Shown here piece by piece: positions 5,410 to 8,338 of a DNA stretch of 8,338 nt; within the stretch, counting starts at the first letter, position 1; every line of letters starts with the position of its first letter. The DNA comes from Nitrospira sp. (GTDB lineage: Bacteria; Nitrospirota; Nitrospiria; Nitrospirales; Nitrospiraceae). Under the pieces are notes generated by a model. It searched no databases, was not told where the DNA came from, and worked only from the letters and a program-made list of their open reading frames with translations. The stretch covers positions 47,039-55,376 of the forward strand of contig JABMDE010000074.1 in assembly GCA_015904055.1 (NCBI GenBank). The letters are read 5' to 3'. A program made the position numbers and the translations under genes.

Positions 5410-5499
5410 GCCGGAGTGGCGGAATTGGTAGACGCAAGGGACTTAAAATCCCTCGGGCTCACAAGGCCCGTGCCGGTTCGATTCCGGCCTCCGGCACCA
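5410..5499 (+). tRNA. tRNA-Leu(UAA), CCA encoded
   Basis: A complete class II tRNA: acceptor GCCGGAG (5410-5416) with CTCCGGC (5489-5495); D-arm GCG/CGC (5419-5435); anticodon arm AGGGA/TCCCT (5437-5453) with loop CTTAAAA, so the anticodon is TAA (5444-5446). The long variable arm is CGGGC/GCCCG (5454-5470), as required for leucine tRNAs, and the T-arm is GCCGG-TTCGATT-CCGGC (5472-5488). The discriminator A (5496) is followed by encoded CCA (5497-5499). It reads UUA codons and also UUG by wobble. The first 41 nt are duplicated at 2223-2263. No terminator is obvious before the gene at 5531. Confidence 0.97.
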
Positions 5500-5530
5500 G
5501 TCGTATGTAAATGAACCGATTGAGGGATGC

Positions 5531-5776
5531 ATGGATACCAAAGGGATTGTGTTGCTGGTTGGCGGTATTGCGATTTTTTTCCTCGTCATTGGGATCGCAG
5601 CGTGGGTGATGACAGCGCCGCTGGAAGCCAGTGAGACGCAGACGAAGCGGTGCAATGACTACGTGGATGAGTTGGATATGGTGAAGAAGTATAACTGGTT
5701 TTGGACTCCCTATCACCGGCGAATGGCCTTCAACGATTGCGTCACAAAGAAGTTGGGCGCGTCCCCACAACCATAA
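5531..5776 (+). CDS. Small single-pass membrane protein, unknown function
   Basis: An 81-residue protein with one strong N-terminal transmembrane helix (about residues 6-28, starting IVLLVGGIAIFFLVIG) and a charged C-terminal part of about 50 residues containing two cysteines (C41 and C70), tyrosines and tryptophans. The helix may be a signal anchor, leaving the rest in the periplasm where C41 and C70 could form a disulphide; orientation is inferred. I do not recognise a family. The ATG is preceded by TGAGGG (5521-5526) at a short 4-nt spacing. It begins 31 bp after the CCA of tRNA-Leu with no terminator between them, so read-through from the tRNA promoter is possible. A hairpin (5791-5817) follows the stop by 14 bp. 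Confidence 0.7.
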   Translation: MDTKGIVLLVGGIAIFFLVIGIAAWVMTAPLEASETQTKRCNDYVDELDMVKKYNWFWTPYHRRMAFNDCVTKKLGASPQP

Positions 5777-5790
5777 CGAAACTGATCCGT

Positions 5791-5817
5791 CGGAACTCTT
5801 GTCCCGAGAGAGTTCCG
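5791..5817 (+). terminator. Hairpin between the 81-aa gene and the adhesin-E-like gene
   Basis: CGGAACTCT (5791-5799) pairs perfectly with AGAGTTCCG (5809-5817) around a 9-nt loop. It starts 14 bp after the stop at 5776. No T-run follows, so termination would be non-canonical. A TTG that could extend the next gene upstream (5799) lies inside this stem, which speaks against that start. Confidence 0.45.
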
Positions 5818-5858
5818 GCGGGATAGGATTGATCGGTTCTGCTCACCAGCGGTGTTTC

Positions 5859-6287
5859 ATGTCGTCCTCTCGTAGGTTTTTCCGAGAAGTCTTCTACGGT
5901 GTGCTCCTAGTGGTGATACTTCAATTGTGGGGTGCGGTCTCCGTTTGTGCGGAGTGGCGGTTGGTTGATGGTCACCATAGGGCGAAGGTCTATGTCGATA
6001 CCGAGACCATCAGCCGGCACGGTGAGTTGGTCAGTGTGTGGGTCATGGATGATCTGCAGGCCGCTCAGGCATGGGGGCTCAGGAAATACTTGTCCACTCT
6101 GGCACAGGAGGAGCATGACTGTGCCAGAGAGCGCTTTCGGCTCCAGGCCTTAGAATATTTTTCTGGAAATATGGGATCAGGCGAGGCGTTCTACAAAACA
6201 GCAGGCGAGTCGGATTGGACCCCGATTCCACGAGGAACATTAGCGCAATCGGTGTGGAAATTCGTGTGTGTCGGGAAGATACGATGA
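5859..6287 (+). CDS. Adhesin-E-like secreted protein (PF16747-type)
   Basis: A 142-residue protein with a signal peptide: SRRFFREVF, then hydrophobic YGVLLVVILQLWGAVSV, with likely cleavage after V29-C30-A31. The mature part starts EWRLVDG and follows the surface-adhesin-E pattern: Y-x-D-x-x-T-I (YVDTETI, 45-51), WVMDDL (61-66), a CARER block with Cys88, a SGNMGSGEAFY stretch (102-112), and a C-terminal SVWKFVC with Cys137. The two cysteines probably form a disulphide. The family is small, about 120-160 residues, periplasmic or surface-exposed; the name comes from a Haemophilus adhesin and does not prove adhesion here. The frame is open back to a TTG at 5799, but that start sits in a hairpin, and the ATG at 5859 directly begins a good signal peptide. 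Its ribosome site is weak. The function in this organism is unknown. Confidence 0.72.
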   Translation: MSSSRRFFREVFYGVLLVVILQLWGAVSVCAEWRLVDGHHRAKVYVDTETISRHGELVSVWVMDDLQAAQAWGLRKYLSTLAQEEHDCARERFRLQALEYFSGNMGSGEAFYKTAGESDWTPIPRGTLAQSVWKFVCVGKIR

Positions 6288-6400
6288 GGGAGCGGATTTC
6301 GCGCCGTCAGGCCGAAAGAGGCGATAGCGCAGGTGGGACAACCGTCATTAGTCGATCGTCATTCGATCCGAGCCACTGACCACTCACCAGTATGTCCGGA

Positions 6401-6429
6401 TGCTATCGGCCATCAGCTATCAGCTCTTG
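6401..6429. repeat. Dispersed 29-nt intergenic repeat, copy 1
   Basis: This copy begins TGCTATCGGCCATC and ends GCTATCAGCTCTTG. The reverse complement of 8061-8089 matches it at 27 of 29 positions. Internally it is built from the alternating words GCTATC, GCCATC and GCTATC. It lies in the gap before the stop of the small minus-strand gene (6435-6608), so it may affect that gene's 3' end. The rest of the 6288-6434 gap shows no gene. Confidence 0.6.
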
Positions 6430-6434
6430 TTCTT

Positions 6435-6608
6435 TTAGTATTCGTCGATTTCGTCCGTTTCATCGATCAGTTCTGCCGTGATCTCGGCCGGTTCTCCAGT
6501 CCACTGAGTCAGAGGGATCCCTTTGGCTTTCAGGATGGCTTCCTGTTCGGTCCCTGCCGCAAGGGTCAGTTCATAATGAATCGTGTGCCGCACTTGAAAC
6601 ATTCTCAT
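6435..6608 (-). CDS. Small acidic-tailed conserved-looking protein (57 aa)
   Basis: A 57-residue protein. It starts MRMFQVRHTIHYELTLAAGT, a strand-rich beginning, continues through a helix (EQEAILKAKGIPLT) and ends with a strongly acidic tail (ELIDETDEIDEY). The ATG at 6608 has CAGGAGA (6614-6620) upstream with ideal spacing, and codon use is like that of neighbouring genes, so I believe it is real despite its size. There is no signal peptide, membrane helix or cysteine; it should be cytoplasmic. I do not recognise a named family. A short CCGGC/GCCGG hairpin (6626-6638) lies just upstream of the ribosome site in its leader. A longer overlapping plus-strand frame (6333-6623) is its shadow. Confidence 0.68.
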   Translation of the reverse strand: MRMFQVRHTIHYELTLAAGTEQEAILKAKGIPLTQWTGEPAEITAELIDETDEIDEY

Positions 6609-6711
6609 ACGCGTCTCCTGTGATACCGGCGTTGCCGGAATAACTGAACAACTCCACTGCGTGATCGCTGTGAGCTAATCCCTACTAAGAGGGAGCGCTG
6701 TCGGTCGGGAC

Positions 6712-7011
6712 ATGACCATCCTGGAGCCGCCCATGTTGGCGGCCTATGACACGGCGACGCGGTATCAGATGTACCATGCCTTCGGGATGGTGCTGGTCGG
6801 AATCGTGATGCGGGTCTATGACGATCGTCGGCTGGCCATGTCTGGATGGTTGTTTGCGACGGGGATGGTCTTGTTCTGCGGCAGTCTCTATGGCATCGCG
6901 CTGGCGGGGCTGAAGTGGCTGGGTCCGATCACCCCATTAGGCGGATTGACGTTTATCATCGGGTGGGGGCTCTTGGGCTGGCGAGTGTGGAAGGGAGTCC
7001 GTACACCATAA
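6712..7011 (+). CDS. DUF423-like membrane protein, N-terminally truncated
   Basis: A 99-residue, very hydrophobic protein matching the C-terminal three quarters of the DUF423 (YwdK/YgdD-like) inner-membrane family. It carries RYQMYHAFGMVLVG (17-30), GWLFATGMVLFCGSLY (45-60) and the characteristic KWLGPITPLGG (68-78) followed by a last helix (79-93). Three membrane segments are predicted. Family members normally have about 30 more N-terminal residues with a first helix and a GAFGAHGL motif; that part is not found in any frame upstream. The same frame meets a TAA at 6676, and only a weak GGGA precedes the ATG at 6712. It may be a decayed gene or a genuine short form. The function of the family is unknown. 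It converges with the gene ending at 7072. Confidence 0.65.
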   Translation: MTILEPPMLAAYDTATRYQMYHAFGMVLVGIVMRVYDDRRLAMSGWLFATGMVLFCGSLYGIALAGLKWLGPITPLGGLTFIIGWGLLGWRVWKGVRTP

Positions 7012-7029
7012 GCTCTGTCGGCTGAGCAG

Positions 7030-7059
7030 CGAGATACGAACGACGCTTCACGAGATACG
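7030..7059. repeat. Two direct copies of CGAGATACG between convergent genes
   Basis: CGAGATACG occurs at 7030-7038 and 7051-7059, in the 60-bp gap between the DUF423-like gene and the convergent secreted-protein gene. A third copy, inverted and extended to ACGAGATACG, is at 8046-8055 beyond the other end of that gene. Its origin is not known. Confidence 0.4.
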
Positions 7060-7071
7060 TTGTTCAAGGCT

Positions 7072-8025
7072 CTAGGGCCGGCAATCCGCAGTGCGCTTTG
7101 CGGTAATCGGTCCCCAACCTCCAGTGTTGTTGACGAACGATCCCTCGATTCTTGTCGCTTCCTTCAATCCCTCTCGGACGAGGAGGAGGCTGTCTTCCTG
7201 CACATAGCTGCCGTTTTCCCACCGCAAGTACACGCTATCACCAAGAATGACGGTTTCAACCGGCAGTGGAACATTGGGCGGCGTCTGTCCGGCCGGGGGG
7301 AAGGTGATGACAGTTTTCTGTTCTTGATGCTGTCGGTGGTTGTGAATTATCCACTGCCACGTCCCACAGAGGCGCGCTAAGCCTCGGGCTTGTCTGACGC
7401 TGTCTTTCCATTCGTGGAGCGACCACCAGGCGGTCAGCGCTCCTTGATGTGCTTCAAATGCCACCCGATGGGCTGCAAGGAGCAGGGCTGTCCGTCTCGT
7501 CCGGGACTCGGATTGAGCCAAATCCGGCGGCGATTGTTCCGTCAATAGTCGAATGAGTTCGGCAAGAGATGGCAGGCGGCTGCCGGCATTCATCCACACT
7601 TGCCGTGCAGTGGACGGTGTCCCTGCGGCAATTGAAGCGGCCAAGGTTTCGTCACTGGCGCGCCGGATGGAATCGGCCAATTGCCATGCCGCAAGCGCCG
7701 CCATCAGCTCTTGGGCGGACTGGGACAATTCGGCAATGCCCAATTCCTTCGCCACAGCTGCGGACAATCCCTTGGCGCCCAGTATGTTGGCGGCATCCTT
7801 CAATCCGAGGGCAGAACCGATGGCCGATGTGAACAGCGTCATGGCGCTGGTATTCGAATCGATTGCGATAAGTTGAGCGGATCGATCGGTGACAACCTCC
7901 GCCAGGAGGGCCGGCGAAGCTTGCGGAACGGGAGCTGCCATTGATGGCGTGACAATGCAGGCCATCGCCGCCATCACAAGGGCGATCCCGATGCCATGCG
8001 GCGCGAGACGATCACAAGTCCGCAT
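7072..8025 (-). CDS. Secreted protein of unknown family (317 aa)
   Basis: I do not recognise the family. With the ATG at 8025 the protein has a good signal peptide: MRTCDRLAPHG, hydrophobic IGIALVMAAMACIVTP, and cleavage near S28-M29-A30. Residues about 37-220 are rich in alanine and leucine and probably all helical; 220-229 (CGTWQWIIHN) begins a change to a less helical C-terminal part with a Pro-rich linker (about 243-256) and strand-like segments up to a final TADCRP. Cysteines near 220 and 315 could pair. The frame is open to an ATG at 8187, but that extension crosses copies of the intergenic repeat and would bury the signal sequence, so the short start is preferred although its ribosome site is weak. 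It lies downstream of the hydrolase gene on the same strand, 166 bp away. Confidence 0.6.
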   Translation of the reverse strand: MRTCDRLAPHGIGIALVMAAMACIVTPSMAAPVPQASPALLAEVVTDRSAQLIAIDSNTSAMTLFTSAIGSALGLKDAANILGAKGLSAAVAKELGIAELSQSAQELMAALAAWQLADSIRRASDETLAASIAAGTPSTARQVWMNAGSRLPSLAELIRLLTEQSPPDLAQSESRTRRTALLLAAHRVAFEAHQGALTAWWSLHEWKDSVRQARGLARLCGTWQWIIHNHRQHQEQKTVITFPPAGQTPPNVPLPVETVILGDSVYLRWENGSYVQEDSLLLVREGLKEATRIEGSFVNNTGGWGPITAKRTADCRP

Positions 8026-8060
8026 TGCCCATTCAGCGAGACGGGCGTATCTCGTGGAGG

Positions 8061-8089
8061 CAAGAGCTGATAGCAGATGGCAGATAGCA
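8061..8089. repeat. Dispersed 29-nt intergenic repeat, copy 2 (inverted)
   Basis: The reverse complement of this segment matches 6401-6429 at 27 of 29 positions. A third, more diverged relative at 8145-8172 contains AGCCATCAGCGATC and GCTATCGGCTC. Both lie in the gap between the secreted-protein gene and the hydrolase gene, consistent with an intergenic repeat family. Confidence 0.6.
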
Positions 8090-8191
8090 CGTAATTGGAT
8101 CACAACATTGGCTCGCGTCGATTCCAACTTCGGTCCCGTACGATCAGCCATCAGCGATCCGCTATCGGCTCGTCGGCTGAAATCCAACTCG

Positions 8192-8338
8192 TTACGTTCC
8201 CTGAAAACAGGCCTTGAGAAAGGCGGCGGTTCGTTCCCATGCCAAGGTCGTGGCGTCGGCTCGATAGGTATCCGGTTTCATCTCATTACAGAATGCGTGG
8301 GGCACGTCCGGATAGGTCTGGATCTCCGTCCGTTTCCC
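8192..8338 (-). CDS. Dienelactone hydrolase family protein, C-terminal part
   Basis: Only the last 48 codons are inside the window; the gene continues beyond 8338. The visible part reads EIQTYPDVPHAFCNEM, then PDTYRADATTLAWERTAAFL, and ends at TAA 8192-8194. This is the standard C-terminal end of dienelactone hydrolase-type alpha/beta hydrolases, in which the PHAF histidine (residue 14 of the fragment) is the catalytic His of the Cys/Ser-Asp-His triad. The nucleophile and Asp would lie upstream, outside the window. The substrate cannot be told from this fragment; many family members are not real dienelactone hydrolases. No signal can be judged. The gene may be co-transcribed with the secreted-protein gene downstream, though a repeat-filled 166-bp gap separates them. 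Confidence 0.88.
   Translation of the reverse strand, partial: GKRTEIQTYPDVPHAFCNEMKPDTYRADATTLAWERTAAFLKACFQGT

Larger units (their letters stand above)
2222..5450. mobile_element. Decayed integrative element flanked by a tRNA-Leu 5'-half duplication
   Basis: Exactly the same 42 bases occur at 2222-2263 and 5409-5450. They are one T plus the first 41 nt of a tRNA-Leu(UAA), ending just past the anticodon loop. The repeat period is 3187 bp. Between the copies lie a frameshifted tyrosine recombinase end (next to the right copy), an IS3-like fragment, an ORF6N-gene remnant and one intact lipoprotein gene. Direct tRNA repeats plus an adjacent recombinase are the hallmark of a site-specifically integrated island. 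Removing 2264-5450 would leave one complete tRNA. Unusually, the duplicated part is the 5' half of the tRNA; most such elements duplicate the 3' end. Fixed status is inferred from the broken recombinase. A segmental tRNA duplication unrelated to integration is the alternative. Confidence 0.7.

Noticed and set aside
6333..6623. 96-codon plus-strand frame
   Set aside because: It has no ribosome site, covers the 29-nt intergenic repeat and is the shadow of the 57-aa minus-strand gene.
7553..7944. Plus-strand frames opposite the secreted-protein gene
   Set aside because: They are antisense shadows in an Ala-rich coding region, with no ribosome site or recognisable domain.

Overview
The window looks like chromosomal DNA of a Gram-negative-type bacterium with moderately high G+C, most likely a Nitrospira-like nitrite oxidiser. 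That assignment is an inference: it rests on the general character of the small secreted and membrane proteins (an adhesin-E-like protein and a long Ala-rich secreted protein of unknown family) and on the short dispersed intergenic repeats. No taxonomic marker gene is present.

Layout. Bases 1-2040 are ordinary core genome: a small zincin-like metallopeptidase (+), the prolipoprotein diacylglyceryl transferase gene lgt (-, convergent with the first gene, with a readable -35/-10 promoter) and a YtxH-type stress/envelope protein (+, with a sigma-54-like -24/-12 site upstream). Bases 2222-5450 form what I read as a small, decayed integrative element. The first 41 nt of a tRNA-Leu(UAA) gene plus one preceding base are duplicated exactly at both ends (2222-2263 and 5409-5450); only the right copy continues into a complete tRNA. 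Between the copies lie about 780 bp with no recognisable gene, an intact lipoprotein gene made of six near-identical NHL (beta-propeller) repeats, a strong hairpin, a frameshifted ORF6N-domain gene remnant, a short IS3-like transposase remnant and the C-terminal end of a tyrosine recombinase. The recombinase has a frameshift and has lost its catalytic tyrosine.

Bases 5500-8338 are again ordinary genome: two small envelope proteins on + (an 81-aa single-pass membrane protein and an adhesin-E-like secreted protein), a 57-aa gene on - , an N-terminally truncated DUF423-like membrane protein (+), a 317-aa secreted protein of unknown family (-) and the C-terminal end of a dienelactone hydrolase (-) running off the window. 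The gaps in this part carry copies of two short repeat families.

How the parts relate. The island's one intact cargo gene encodes a predicted lipoprotein, the kind of substrate that the Lgt enzyme encoded 1.6 kb away would lipidate. The intact tRNA-Leu now depends on a promoter that lies inside the element, so the element may have become fixed: it cannot excise with its own recombinase, and precise excision would restore the tRNA but swap its promoter. No clearly new multi-gene defence or metabolic system is visible. The most interesting things are the unusual 5'-half tRNA attachment duplication, the homogenised NHL repeat lipoprotein and the sigma-54-like site before ytxH.
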